Below, one piece after another: positions 7,042 to 15,118 of a stretch of DNA of 40,942 nt. The DNA is from Eubacterium sp. CAG:274 (GTDB lineage: Bacteria; Bacillota; Clostridia; Lachnospirales; CAG-274): the NCBI GenBank assembly GCA_000432155.1, contig FR888457.1, positions 1-40,942 of the forward strand, in the 5' to 3' direction. The first letter of the stretch is position 1. Each line of letters begins with the position of its first letter. The notes below the pieces were generated by a model. That model was not told the DNA's origin. It searched no databases and saw only the letters and a list, made by a program, of their open reading frames with translations. A program made the position numbers and the translations under genes.

Positions 7042-8187
7042 ATGGATAAAGTAAAAGTAATGAGTATCTTCGGTACTCGTCCAGAAGCTACAAAAATGGC
7101 TCCTCTTATTAAGGCTATGGACAAGTGTGATGATATAGAACAGGTTGTTTGCGTTACAGCACAGCATAGACAGATGCTTGACCAAGTTTTAGAAATTTTT
7201 GATTTAAAGCCAGATTACGATTTGGATATTATGACACAAAGACAGACTCTTACAAGCATTACTGTAAAAGCTCTTACAGGTCTTGAAGAAGTAATGAAGG
7301 ATTGTAAGCCTGACTTAGTTCTTGTTCATGGTGATACAACAACTACATTTGCAGGTGCTCTTGCAGCATTCTACAATGACAGTAAGTTAGGCCATGTTGA
7401 GGCAGGTCTTAGAACATATGACAAGCACCAGCCTTTCCCAGAAGAAATGAACAGAGTTCTTACAGGTCATATGGCTGATTTACACTTTGCTCCTACTAAA
7501 CTTGCAAAGGAACATTTATTAAAGGAAAACATTTCCCCTGACAATATTTTTATTACAGGTAATACAGCTGTTGACTGCTTAAAGACTACAATAAGCGATG
7601 ATTTCAAGTTTGATTTAGATGAACTTAACAACATTGACTATAAAAACAAGAGAGTTATAACAATGACTGCTCACAGAAGAGAAAATCTTGGCGAACCTCT
7701 TGAAAACATTTGTAAGGCTGTTCTCAGAATTGTCGAGGATTATCCTGATGTTGAAGTTGTTTATGCTGTTCACTATAACCCAGCTGTAAGAGAAGTTGCA
7801 TTTAAGTATCTTGGTAACCACGATAGAATTCATCTTGTAGACCCACTTGATATCAAAAATATGCACAATCTTATGAACAGAAGTTACTTAGTTCTTACTG
7901 ATAGTGGTGGACTTCAGGAAGAAGTACCTTCAATGGGTAAGCCTGTTATTGTTTTAAGAAATGTAACAGAAAGACCTGAAGGTGTTGAGGCAGGTACTTT
8001 AAAACTTGCTGGTATTGAAGAAGAAAATATTTATAACACTACAGTTGAGTTATTAACAAACGAAGAAGTGTATGCAAAGATGTCAGCCGCTAAAAATCCT
8101 TTCGGAGATGGATACGCAGCAGAAAGAATTGTAGAAGCTATTCGCTATTATTTCGGACTTAGAAAAGATAGACCTGAAGATTATTAA
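7042..8187 (+). CDS. wecB: UDP-N-acetylglucosamine 2-epimerase (non-hydrolysing)
   Basis: A 381-residue cytoplasmic enzyme interconverting UDP-GlcNAc and UDP-ManNAc, which supplies ManNAc for wall teichoic acids or surface polysaccharides (also called MnaA). The N-terminal block SIFGTRPEATKMAPL is the family hallmark. The active-site stretches VHGDTTTTFAGALAAF and GHVEAGLRT, then PFPEEMNRVLTGH, are intact, as are TAHRRENLGEPL and the C-terminal nucleotide-binding segment TDSGGLQEEVPSMGKP. The ribosome site GAGGTGAAATT precedes the ATG. It is followed after 12 nt by a membrane-protein gene, so the two are probably co-transcribed. Other wall-polymer genes are not adjacent, apart from an LCP-family gene 9 kb away. 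Confidence 0.96.
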   Translation: MDKVKVMSIFGTRPEATKMAPLIKAMDKCDDIEQVVCVTAQHRQMLDQVLEIFDLKPDYDLDIMTQRQTLTSITVKALTGLEEVMKDCKPDLVLVHGDTTTTFAGALAAFYNDSKLGHVEAGLRTYDKHQPFPEEMNRVLTGHMADLHFAPTKLAKEHLLKENISPDNIFITGNTAVDCLKTTISDDFKFDLDELNNIDYKNKRVITMTAHRRENLGEPLENICKAVLRIVEDYPDVEVVYAVHYNPAVREVAFKYLGNHDRIHLVDPLDIKNMHNLMNRSYLVLTDSGGLQEEVPSMGKPVIVLRNVTERPEGVEAGTLKLAGIEEENIYNTTVELLTNEEVYAKMSAAKNPFGDGYAAERIVEAIRYYFGLRKDRPEDY

Positions 8188-8199
8188 GGAGAGGTAAAA

Positions 8200-9087
8200 A
8201 TGTACCATTACTCCTTGCTTCAATGGATGCTATTTTTCTATATTTATTGTTTTTTTGGTTGGATAATTGAAAGTACATATGTTTCAGTTTGTACTGGAAA
8301 TTGGGTAAATCGAGGATTTATGAGAGGTCCTGTTATACCTATTTACGGTACTGGTGCTGTTATTGTACTTTTTGCTGTTATTCCTTTTAGAACAAGTCCT
8401 ATCCTTGTATTTATCGTAGGAACTGTTGCCGCCTCTATATTAGAGTTTGTAACTGGTTTCGTTATGGAAAGAATATACAAGGTTAGATATTGGGATTATA
8501 GCGATAAACCTTTTAATTTATGTGGTTATATTTGTCTTTTTAATAGCCTTTGCTGGGGCGTATTAAGTATATTGTTGATATATCTTGTTCACAGTTGGGT
8601 TGAAAAAGGAGTATTGTTCCTAAATGATATGGTATTGTTGTCTATAGACTCTGGTATAAGTTCATTGTTTATTGTGGATTTATTTAATTCATCAACAACA
8701 GCTGTTGAATTAAAGAGAATGCTTGCTAATTCACAAAAGCTTAAAGATGACCTTATGAATATTCATAATAAGATGATTGAGTTTAATACTGCTATTGCCA
8801 ATGGCAAAGAAAAAATGGACGAGCTTAAACAAATGTCTTTGCAGGAACTCTATATATCAGCAAGGGACAATATGTCAAATATTGCATCAGATAAAGATTC
8901 TCCGGAATTGCAAAATCTTAAAAATAAGCTTGATTTGTTAAAGGATAAGTATTATAAGAGAATGCTTGCCGAAGATAAAGCAAAGTTTAAACTTTTAAAG
9001 AACAATCCAAAGGCTGTTTCTTACAAGTATAAGGAAAGTCTTAGAGAAATAATGGATAAAGCTAAAAAATATAAAAAAGAGAAATAA
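8200..9087 (+). CDS. CmpB-like (putative type IV ABC-transporter) membrane protein
   Basis: A 295-residue protein whose N-terminal half matches the CmpB-like family (PF06541), abundant in Clostridia. The signature segments are YIYCFFGWIIES, NRGFMRGPVIPIYG, ASILEFVTGFVMERIY, RYWDYSDKPFNLCGYIC and SLCWGVLS. Five or so membrane segments span residues 8-165. The C-terminal 120 residues are charged, helical and cytoplasmic, probably a coiled coil (LKDDLMNIHNKMIEFNTA onwards). Its ribosome site AGGAG overlaps the end of wecB. The biochemical role of the family is not established despite its name; no ATPase gene is adjacent. Confidence 0.85.
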   Translation: MYHYSLLQWMLFFYIYCFFGWIIESTYVSVCTGNWVNRGFMRGPVIPIYGTGAVIVLFAVIPFRTSPILVFIVGTVAASILEFVTGFVMERIYKVRYWDYSDKPFNLCGYICLFNSLCWGVLSILLIYLVHSWVEKGVLFLNDMVLLSIDSGISSLFIVDLFNSSTTAVELKRMLANSQKLKDDLMNIHNKMIEFNTAIANGKEKMDELKQMSLQELYISARDNMSNIASDKDSPELQNLKNKLDLLKDKYYKRMLAEDKAKFKLLKNNPKAVSYKYKESLREIMDKAKKYKKEK

Positions 9088-9091
9088 TTCT

Positions 9092-9125
9092 AAAGACCAT
9101 ATGCTGAAAAGTATATGGTCTTTTT
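9092..9125 (+). terminator. Terminator after the wecB operon
   Basis: An 11-bp stem AAAGACCATAT (9092-9102) / ATATGGTCTTT (9113-9123) with a 10-nt loop and a run of T. Confidence 0.85.
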
Positions 9126-9128
9126 AAT

Positions 9129-9290
9129 GAACCGAAAGATAAATCGGACACACGAAGTGTGGCTTTCAACGAAGTTGAAAGTTCTGACCAATGAATCGGA
9201 AAGATAAATTCGATGGTTTTGTAGTTAGAGGCACAAATTGACGATGTTAATTAGGGCAAAAAAAAACATCAATTTATGTCGAATTATGTC
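9129..9290. repeat. Cluster of small hairpin modules (dispersed intergenic repeat)
   Basis: Consecutive short palindromes: CCGA-N8-TCGG, CACAC-GAA-GTGTG, CTTTCAAC-GAA-GTTGAAAG, and a second copy of the CGGAAAGATAAAT module near 9192-9213. Further along, TGTCGAATTATGTCAA lies around 9277-9292. Related modules recur in the opposite orientation after lon (29195-29345). No gene is seen in this gap. It looks like a decayed, non-coding repeat of the REP/MITE kind. Confidence 0.5.
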
Positions 9291-9302
9291 AATATATATG
9301 AA

Positions 9303-9332
9303 TTGACATTACACCCTTGTTTTATGTATTAT
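9303..9332 (+). promoter_or_regulatory. Promoter of the YHYH-protein gene
   Basis: TTGACA (9303-9308), an 18-nt spacer and TATTAT (9327-9332), about 30 nt upstream of the start codon. Confidence 0.6.
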
Positions 9333-9365
9333 TAATATATAAAATATTAGAAAGGGGTAATTAAA

Positions 9366-10235
9366 ATGAAGTTACGAAAAATTACAGCTATATTGTTATC
9401 AGTTATACTTTCAGCTGGTTCAGTATATGCACATCCAGGAAAAACTGATGCAAATGGAGGTCATCACGATTACAAAAATAAGAGTGGTTTAGGTCCTTAT
9501 CACTATCACTGCGGAGGATACCCAGCACACTTACATCCAAATGGTGTTTGTCCTTACAAATCCAGTTCAAGTAGTAACAGTTATACAACAACTACTACAG
9601 TAGCAGAAAATCCCAATATGAACAATGTTTATTTAATGTACACTATGCCACAAATGACGGTTGGAGAAAGTTTTACAGCAAGTGCTGTGTCAAAAAATAG
9701 TAGTGCTAGTTTAAGTTGGTCATCAAGTAATCCTTCTGTAGCATCTGTTGATAGCTATACAGGAACAGTCACAGCAAATGCTGTAGGTACTGCTGTTATT
9801 ACGGTAACAAATGGATATAAAAGTGCATCATACACCGTAACTTGCAAGGGCTACATAGCCTACACAAATACAGAATGTTTGATAGACGGTAATGCTATAC
9901 AACTTTATACTTACGGCGGAGAATACTATGTAAATTGTAATTTATTAAATAACTATGGCTTTGATGTATCTTTTACAAAAGATAATGAAAATTCACTTGT
10001 AACAATAATTCGAAATGGAGATAAAATGCTATCCCCTATTGATGTAGTAGCTTATCCTGAGGGTAAAGTAGCTTACGAGGCACAGGCTACATCTATAAAT
10101 GTTATTTGTGAAAATACTTCAGAATATAGTAAATCTGTAAATGGCGAAGGTAGAATGTTTGTTGCTTTTGATTCACTTGCTGCATTTGGCTTTGTTACAA
10201 AAGATAGTAAAAAAATCCAGTTAAATACTTATTAG
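9366..10235 (+). CDS. Secreted YHYH-domain protein with Ig-like domain
   Basis: A 289-residue exported protein. Residues 1-22 are a signal peptide ending VYA. Residues about 23-65 are a His/Cys-rich YHYH module: HPGKTDANGGHHD, GPYHYHCGG, HLHPNGVCPY, a likely metal-binding unit found in many Firmicutes exoproteins. A Ser/Thr linker follows, then a Big_2 (bacterial Ig-like) domain around 90-160 (LSWSSSNPSVASVD). The C-terminal 120 residues, with DGNAIQLYTYGGEYYVNCNLLNNYGF, look like a stalk or copper-amine-oxidase-like surface domain. The ribosome site AAAGGGG precedes the ATG. The substrate is unknown; a cell-surface metal or wall-binding role is inferred. Confidence 0.85.
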   Translation: MKLRKITAILLSVILSAGSVYAHPGKTDANGGHHDYKNKSGLGPYHYHCGGYPAHLHPNGVCPYKSSSSSNSYTTTTTVAENPNMNNVYLMYTMPQMTVGESFTASAVSKNSSASLSWSSSNPSVASVDSYTGTVTANAVGTAVITVTNGYKSASYTVTCKGYIAYTNTECLIDGNAIQLYTYGGEYYVNCNLLNNYGFDVSFTKDNENSLVTIIRNGDKMLSPIDVVAYPEGKVAYEAQATSINVICENTSEYSKSVNGEGRMFVAFDSLAAFGFVTKDSKKIQLNTY

Positions 10236-10246
10236 TACAATCAATT

Positions 10247-10273
10247 AAGGCTATGTTTTTCTTCCATAGCCTT
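10247..10273 (+). terminator. Hairpin after the YHYH gene
   Basis: The stem AAGGCTATG (10247-10255) / CATAGCCTT (10265-10273) has a T-rich loop but no T tail of note. Confidence 0.55.
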
Positions 10274-10284
10274 CAGTCTGTCGG

Positions 10285-10311
10285 AAAAGTCTAGTATAAC
10301 TTGGCTTTTTT
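10285..10311 (+). terminator. Decayed copy of the 782-820 terminator
   Basis: AAAAGTCTAG / CTTGGCTTTTTT resembles the hairpin at 782-820 (AAAAGTCCAG / CTGGGCTTTTTT) with a weakened stem. Together with 10247-10273 it probably ends the upstream transcript. Nothing coding was seen in the 355-nt gap 10236-10590. Confidence 0.45.
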
Positions 10312-10486
10312 ATAGTATTATTAACGGAAATAATAGTTATGCTAAGTAAATGTAAAATAGAACGCTCACAAGTTAAATTTTTTAGCATAGATGATTTTGT
10401 TATACAAGACCATTTATTGGAAAAATAGATTTTGTATTAGATTTTACTAAAATATATGACTTTATATAAGGGTTATTGACACTTTG

Positions 10487-10520
10487 GGGAATGTACGAGA
10501 AATTGTACATTCCTTTTTTA
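10487..10520 (+). terminator. Dispersed identical terminator hairpin
   Basis: GGAATGTAC / GTACATTCC with an 8-nt loop and T6A tail. The 34-nt block is identical to the minus strand of 3182-3149. No plus-strand gene precedes it closely, so it may be a transposed or recombined copy just upstream of the MATE promoter. Confidence 0.7.
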
Positions 10521-10523
10521 ACT

Positions 10524-10551
10524 TGATATTGATGAATAATATGATTATAAT
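10524..10551 (+). promoter_or_regulatory. MATE gene promoter
   Basis: TTGATA (10524-10529), a 16-nt spacer and TATAAT (10546-10551), 40 nt before the start codon and directly after the terminator hairpin. Confidence 0.55.
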
Positions 10552-10590
10552 ATATCTCTGGAAAGATGTTGTCAAAGAGGGAGAAATTTA

Positions 10591-11940
10591 ATGGAAAAAG
10601 AAAATTCAAAATCAAACCTTATGACAGAGGGTAAAATATGGAAAAATATTTTATTTTTTTCGATACCTTTGATTTTAGGCAATTTGTTACAACAGTTATA
10701 CAACACAGCCGACTCTATTATTGTTGGAAACTTTGTTGGAAGTAAGGCTTTAGCAGCTGTTGGTTCAAGTACATCACTTATATATTTGTTAATTGCATTT
10801 AGTCAAGGTGCTTCTGTTGGTGCTGGTGTAATAGTGGCACAATTTTTAGGAGCAAATGATAAAAAGGCTACTCAAGATGCAGTTCATACAGCTTTTTTTA
10901 TTGCAATTATTTTAGGTGTTGTTTTGACAATAGGTGGTGTAATATTCACTCCGTCTATATTAAGATTAATGGGCACACCTGATGATGTAATAAATGAATC
11001 AATTACATATTTAAGATTGTATTCTTGCGGATTAATATTTAATGTTGTTTACAATATGTCAGCAGGTATTTTAAATGCAGCTGGCAACTCAAAGCGTTCG
11101 CTGATTTACCTTGCTTATGCCTCAGTTACTAACATAATATTGGATATAATATTAATTAGTTTCCTTAAAATGGGTGTAGCCGGAGCTGCTATAGCAACAG
11201 ATATTAGTCAGGTTGTTTCTTGCGTTTTGGCATTAATTTTCTTAATGAAAAGTAATGATAGTTACAAAGTGGACTTGAAGAAGATTAAATGCCATAGTAA
11301 AATGGCAATCCGTATTATAAAAATAGGTTTACCAACAGGCATACAGAATATGGTTATTTCATTTTCAAATATACTTGTACAGGCTAGTATAAATAGTTTT
11401 GGAGCATTAGCTATGGCTGGTTTTGGTGCGTATATGAAGATAGATGGTTTTAATATTTTGCCAGTTATGAGTTTTAGTATGGCTGTAACAACTTTTGTTG
11501 GTCAGAATTATGGTGCTGGAAAAATTGACAGAGTAAAAAAAGGTATGTGGACAACTATAGGAATGGGAATGATTTACACCGTAGTAACTGGTGCTTTAAT
11601 ATTGTTGTTCTCAAACGAAATTATGAGATTGTTTACAGAAGATAAAGATGTAATTGCCTATGGCAGAATGGCAATTATGTTCTTCTGTCCATTTTATTTT
11701 ATACTTAGCATTTTGCAATCATTGGCAGGAACAGTCAGAGGTACTGGAAAGAGTGTTCCACCTATGGTGGTATTGTTAGTATCTATGTGCTTGTTTAGAA
11801 TTGTGTGGGTACAATTTATATTACCAATGTTTAATTCTATAGACGGAATTTTCATATTATACCCTGTTTCATGGGCTTTAGGTACAGTATTGATGATTTT
11901 ATATGCTTGGAAAGGCAAATGGTTAGAAGTTTATAAATAA
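10591..11940 (+). CDS. MATE-family multidrug/cation exporter
   Basis: A 449-residue membrane protein of the MATE (NorM/DinF/MepA-like) family, which exports cationic drugs or metabolites against Na+ or H+. Twelve membrane segments are visible across the length. The first half has the conserved start LILGNLLQQLYNTADSIIVG followed by NFVGSKALAAVGSS; the second half repeats the fold with GIQNMVISFSNILVQ and FVGQNYGAGKIDRVKKG. Length is normal. The ribosome site AGAGGGAG (10577-10584) lies before the ATG. It is flanked by terminators, so it is transcribed alone. Substrate cannot be told from the sequence. Confidence 0.92.
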   Translation: MEKENSKSNLMTEGKIWKNILFFSIPLILGNLLQQLYNTADSIIVGNFVGSKALAAVGSSTSLIYLLIAFSQGASVGAGVIVAQFLGANDKKATQDAVHTAFFIAIILGVVLTIGGVIFTPSILRLMGTPDDVINESITYLRLYSCGLIFNVVYNMSAGILNAAGNSKRSLIYLAYASVTNIILDIILISFLKMGVAGAAIATDISQVVSCVLALIFLMKSNDSYKVDLKKIKCHSKMAIRIIKIGLPTGIQNMVISFSNILVQASINSFGALAMAGFGAYMKIDGFNILPVMSFSMAVTTFVGQNYGAGKIDRVKKGMWTTIGMGMIYTVVTGALILLFSNEIMRLFTEDKDVIAYGRMAIMFFCPFYFILSILQSLAGTVRGTGKSVPPMVVLLVSMCLFRIVWVQFILPMFNSIDGIFILYPVSWALGTVLMILYAWKGKWLEVYK

Positions 11941-11944
11941 AAAT

Positions 11945-11980
11945 AAGGCTGTTGAAAAGTATGAGTTTTCAACAGCCTTT
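11945..11980. terminator. Bidirectional terminator between the MATE gene and hcp
   Basis: A perfect 14-bp stem AAGGCTGTTGAAAA (11945-11958) / TTTTCAACAGCCTT (11966-11979) between two convergent genes, followed by TTTT. Confidence 0.85.
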
Positions 11981-12014
11981 TGTAGTAGTAAATTTAAAAT
12001 AGTTTGTTTTGAGT

Positions 12015-13556
12015 TTAGCCTAAAATTTTCTTTAAATCTTCTTCAGGAGTGCTTATTGGGGAAATGTTATAATTTTCAACTAAGAAGTTAAGCACATTTT
12101 TAGATACAAAAGCAGGGAGAGTTGGTCCTAAATAAATATTCTTGATACCTAAGTGGAGCAAAGTTAAAAGAATACAAACAGCTTTTTGCTCGTACCAAGA
12201 AAGTACCATAGAAAGAGGTAATTCATTTACTCCACAACCAAAGGCTTCAGAAAGTGCAACAGCAACTTTTATTGCACTATAGGCATCATTACATTGTCCC
12301 ATATCCATAATTCTAGGAAGTCCGTCTATTGTGCCTAAATCTAAATCATTAAATCTAAATTTGCCACAGGCAAGAGTTAAAATAATGCTATCTTTAGGTG
12401 TTTGCTTTACAAATTCAGTATAATAATTTCTACCAACTCTTGCACCGTCACAGCCACCAACAAGGAAGAAGTGGCTAATATCCCCATTCTTAACAGCGTC
12501 AACAACTTTATCTGCTACAGATAATATTGTATTGTGACCAAAGCCGGTCATAACACTTGAACCACCATTAATACCAGTTCTTATTTGATTTTCAGTATAA
12601 CCACCTAATTCAAGAGCTTTTTCTATAACAGGAGTAAAGTCTTTATTATCTCCAATGTGTACCATTTCTGGATAAGAAACCATTTCAGTTGTAAAAACTC
12701 TGTCAGCATAGCTAGATTTTACTGGCATAAGACAGTTTGTTGTGTAGAGAATAGGAGCGGGAAGATTGTCAAATTCCTTTTGCTGATTTTGCCATGCTGT
12801 ACCGAAGTTGCCCTTTAAGTGAGGATATTTTTTAAGTTCTGGATAGCCATGAGCTGGTAACATTTCTCCATGAGTATAAATATTAATTCCCTTATCCTTT
12901 GTTTGCTCTAAAAGCTGTTTTAAGTCATAGAGGTCGTGACCAGTAATTACAATAAAAGGTCCTTTTTCTATTTCAAGAGTAACCTTTGTAGGCTCAGGAT
13001 TGCCGAAAGTTTCTGTATTAGCTTTATCCAATAATGCCATACATTTAAGGTTAATTTCTCCTGTTTTTAATACAAGAGGTAAAAGTTCTTCTTGTGATAA
13101 ATCACTACCTATTGCTGAAAGTGAAGTGTAGAAAAATTCATTTACATCATTATCAGTATAATTACAGACCATAGCGTGATAAGCATAGGCAGCCATACCT
13201 CTTATACCAAAAAGTATAAGAGATTTTAATGAGCGAATATCTTCGTTTTCGTTCCAAAGATTAGACATATCGTAGTCTGATGTGTTGCCACTTAGAGAGT
13301 GGACTTTGTCTATAAGCTGTTTAAGAGTTTCATCGTTAAAACTAACATTTGTTATTGTAGTGAAAAGACCTTCAATTATGGCTTTTGTGTTTACTTCATT
13401 AATTTCATTCTTTTTAGCAAGGGTAATTAATGCACCTGTTAATTGGTCTTGAAGTTTAGCTGTTAATGCAGACTTTCCACATACACCAGCTTTACCAGTA
13501 CAGCCTGAACAACCTGCTGTCTGTTCACATTGAAAGCAAAACATTTTATTTTCCAT
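12015..13556 (-). CDS. hcp: Hydroxylamine reductase / hybrid-cluster protein
   Basis: A 513-residue cytoplasmic iron-sulfur protein that reduces hydroxylamine or nitric oxide during nitrosative stress. The N-terminal cluster cysteines are C7, C10, C19 and C26 (MFCFQCEQTAGC, then CTGKAGVC), the anaerobe-type arrangement. Hybrid-cluster ligands are all present: His in ITGHDLYDL, Glu in YTHGEMLPAHGYP, Cys in TTNCLMPV, VGGCDGAR, LACGKFRF and DMGQCNDA, and the Glu/Lys pair in SWYEQKAV. The length is a little below the usual 530-550. The ribosome site AGGAG lies 9 nt before the ATG. The gene is divergent from a Crp/Fnr-type regulator and has a palindrome at the class II activator position. Confidence 0.97.
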   Translation of the reverse strand: MENKMFCFQCEQTAGCSGCTGKAGVCGKSALTAKLQDQLTGALITLAKKNEINEVNTKAIIEGLFTTITNVSFNDETLKQLIDKVHSLSGNTSDYDMSNLWNENEDIRSLKSLILFGIRGMAAYAYHAMVCNYTDNDVNEFFYTSLSAIGSDLSQEELLPLVLKTGEINLKCMALLDKANTETFGNPEPTKVTLEIEKGPFIVITGHDLYDLKQLLEQTKDKGINIYTHGEMLPAHGYPELKKYPHLKGNFGTAWQNQQKEFDNLPAPILYTTNCLMPVKSSYADRVFTTEMVSYPEMVHIGDNKDFTPVIEKALELGGYTENQIRTGINGGSSVMTGFGHNTILSVADKVVDAVKNGDISHFFLVGGCDGARVGRNYYTEFVKQTPKDSIILTLACGKFRFNDLDLGTIDGLPRIMDMGQCNDAYSAIKVAVALSEAFGCGVNELPLSMVLSWYEQKAVCILLTLLHLGIKNIYLGPTLPAFVSKNVLNFLVENYNISPISTPEEDLKKILG

Positions 13557-13595
13557 ATTATAAATCTCCTTTTCTTTTCTTGAATTTATGAGTAA

Positions 13596-13638
13596 ATTAT
13601 AATATACTTAAAAAACTAATTCTGTTGTAATTACAACA
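13596..13638 (-). promoter_or_regulatory. hcp promoter with Crp/Fnr-type operator
   Basis: The minus-strand -10 box TATAAT lies at 13601-13596, giving a start near 13589. A perfect 16-bp palindrome TGTTGTAA-TTACAACA lies at 13623-13638; its centre is 41.5 bp upstream of that start, the standard class II position for a Crp/Fnr activator. The -35 box is poor, as expected for an activator-dependent promoter. The likely binder is the protein encoded at 13663. Confidence 0.65.
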
Positions 13639-13662
13639 TTTTTTAAAAAAGGAGAATTTGAT

Positions 13663-14325
13663 TTGGAGAAATATATAAGTGTGTTGAAAAAATCAATTAT
13701 ATTTAATGGTTTAAGTGATGAGGAAATAAGAGCGACTTTAATTGATTTAACTCCTAAAAAAATAAGCTATGAAAAAGGAAATTTTATAATAAGAAATGGA
13801 GATATTATAAAATCTTTTGGGATTATGATTTCTGGAAAAGCTATAGTTATAAAAGAAGATTTTTGGGGAAACAGGAGTGTTATTTCGGAGCTTCTTTCAG
13901 GAGATATTTTTGCAGAAACTTTTGCTTGTCTTAAAAACAGTATAGCTGAAATAAGTGTAGAGGCATTGGAAAAAACAGAAGTAATGTTCTTTAATGTTGA
14001 AAAAATACTTGAGGGAAATATAAAAAGTGAAGATTGTCAGAGAAAAATAATAAGAAATATGCTTGTGAATTTAGCAAAAAAGAATTTGAATTTTACAAGA
14101 AAAATAGAGCATATTAAAAAGAAAACTATAAGGGAAAAGTTGCTTTCATATCTGTCTGGAGAGTCTATGAAAAATAATTCACTAACTTTTGAAATACCAT
14201 TTAATCGCCAACAGCTTGCAGATTATCTTTCAGTTGACAGAAGTGCCTTGTCAACTGAAATAGGGAAACTGCAAAAAGATGGTATAGTTAAGTGTAAGAA
14301 AAATAAATTTACTTTACTTCAGTAA
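13663..14325 (+). CDS. Crp/Fnr-family regulator divergent from hcp
   Basis: A 220-residue regulator that starts with TTG at 13663, 8 nt after AAGGAG (13649-13654). Residues about 15-115 form the cyclic-nucleotide-binding-like beta barrel (FIIRNGDIIKSFGIMISGKA, then LLSGDIFAETFACL). Residues 145-220 are the HTH_Crp domain, with the recognition unit FNRQQLADYLSVDRSALSTE. No N-terminal Fe-S cysteine cluster of the Fnr kind is present, so redox sensing, if any, is by other means; HcpR-type proteins that sense NO through haem are known. Position and operator geometry suggest that it activates hcp. The gene ends 17 nt inside the convergent gene at 14309. Confidence 0.9.
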   Translation: MEKYISVLKKSIIFNGLSDEEIRATLIDLTPKKISYEKGNFIIRNGDIIKSFGIMISGKAIVIKEDFWGNRSVISELLSGDIFAETFACLKNSIAEISVEALEKTEVMFFNVEKILEGNIKSEDCQRKIIRNMLVNLAKKNLNFTRKIEHIKKKTIREKLLSYLSGESMKNNSLTFEIPFNRQQLADYLSVDRSALSTEIGKLQKDGIVKCKKNKFTLLQ

Positions 14326-14764
14326 TACCTAAAGCCTTGAAAAACTCAGACACAAAACTATCCCAAACTTGGTCAAGGTCGTGGTTCATTGAAAATTCAA
14401 TTTGTGCTGTACCTGTGCTTACAGTTACAACATCGTTTTTGAAAACTATATTTACAAAACAAGCTTTTGCATTAGGGTGGAATGTAAGAGCTTTTTCGTC
14501 AGAATATGCAAAGACATATTTCATATAAAGGGGTTTTTGTTTTCCTTTTATAATTTCAAAAGTAAGAGGACGAATTTCACTCCAGTTACAGAAAACTTTA
14601 TTTTCATTTTCGTTCCAATCCTTGTTAAATTTGCCGTCTATTGAAAATGTAGCCTTTGTTGCAATAGTACATTCTCTTAGTTCAAAATCATCAAAGCTAT
14701 TTTCAATAAGCAATTTGTTCATAAAAAGCTTAATTTGTGAGGGTTCTATATTGAAATTATACAC
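14309..14764 (-). CDS. DUF5721-like protein, function unknown
   Basis: A 151-residue protein if started at the GTG at 14764, which has AGGAG 8 nt upstream; the longer reading from 14830 has no ribosome site. The sequence begins MYNFNIEPSQIKLFMNK and continues LLIENSFDDFELRE, like the DUF5721 family found in Lachnospiraceae and relatives. A later block, NWSEIRPLTFEIIKGKQKPL, suggests a beta-rich fold, and no membrane segment is present. The gene is convergent with the Crp/Fnr-type regulator and overlaps its end by 17 nt. No function is known. Confidence 0.75.
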   Translation of the reverse strand: MYNFNIEPSQIKLFMNKLLIENSFDDFELRECTIATKATFSIDGKFNKDWNENENKVFCNWSEIRPLTFEIIKGKQKPLYMKYVFAYSDEKALTFHPNAKACFVNIVFKNDVVTVSTGTAQIEFSMNHDLDQVWDSFVSEFFKALGITEVK

Positions 14765-14814
14765 TTTTACATCTCCTAAATTAGAAAAATATTCACAATT
14801 AATAATAACATAAC

Positions 14815-14843
14815 TTGCATATTTCAACAAGATATATTATAAT
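14815..14843 (+). promoter_or_regulatory. Promoter of the glnS operon
   Basis: TTGCAT (14815-14820), a 17-nt spacer and TATAAT (14838-14843). The predicted start near 14850 fits a first gene beginning at 14879. Confidence 0.6.
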
Positions 14844-14878
14844 AAATGAATTAGTAATGCAAAATGTGGGTGATATAT

Positions 14879-15106
14879 TTGGATTTACTTCAAACACTAA
14901 AAAGTTTTCAAGGTGTAAAGGACTTTGAGGAAACAACAAGTTTCTATTACACTTTTCATAATTGCCCTGAAAAGGGAGAGCATACGAAGGTAATGCTTGA
15001 CTATACACTTTCTGTGGAAACAGGGAATGAAATATTGAAAATAGGGGTTTGTCCCCACTGTGGAAAAGGTTTTTGCCACAGAGATTTCCAAACTAAGAAT
15101 TTTTAG
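14879..15106 (+). CDS. Small zinc-finger-like protein upstream of glnS
   Basis: A 75-residue protein if started at the TTG at 14879, which has GGGTGA 5 nt upstream; an ATG at 14864 would add five residues without a ribosome site. The C-terminus contains CPHCGKGFCHRDFQ, a CxxC-x4-CH metal-binding pattern, and another Cys (NCPEKGEH) occurs near residue 30. The gene is 12 nt from glnS and shares its promoter. No family was recognised; Zn2+ binding is likely, role unknown. Confidence 0.7.
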   Translation: MDLLQTLKSFQGVKDFEETTSFYYTFHNCPEKGEHTKVMLDYTLSVETGNEILKIGVCPHCGKGFCHRDFQTKNF

Positions 15107-15118
15107 GAGGACAAAATA

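Noticed and set aside
13598..13603. TATAAT on the plus strand as a promoter for the Crp/Fnr-type gene
   Set aside because: It is the other reading of the symmetric ATTATAAT used as the hcp -10; no -35 at proper distance was found, so it was not listed as a promoter, although autorepression from the downstream palindrome remains possible.
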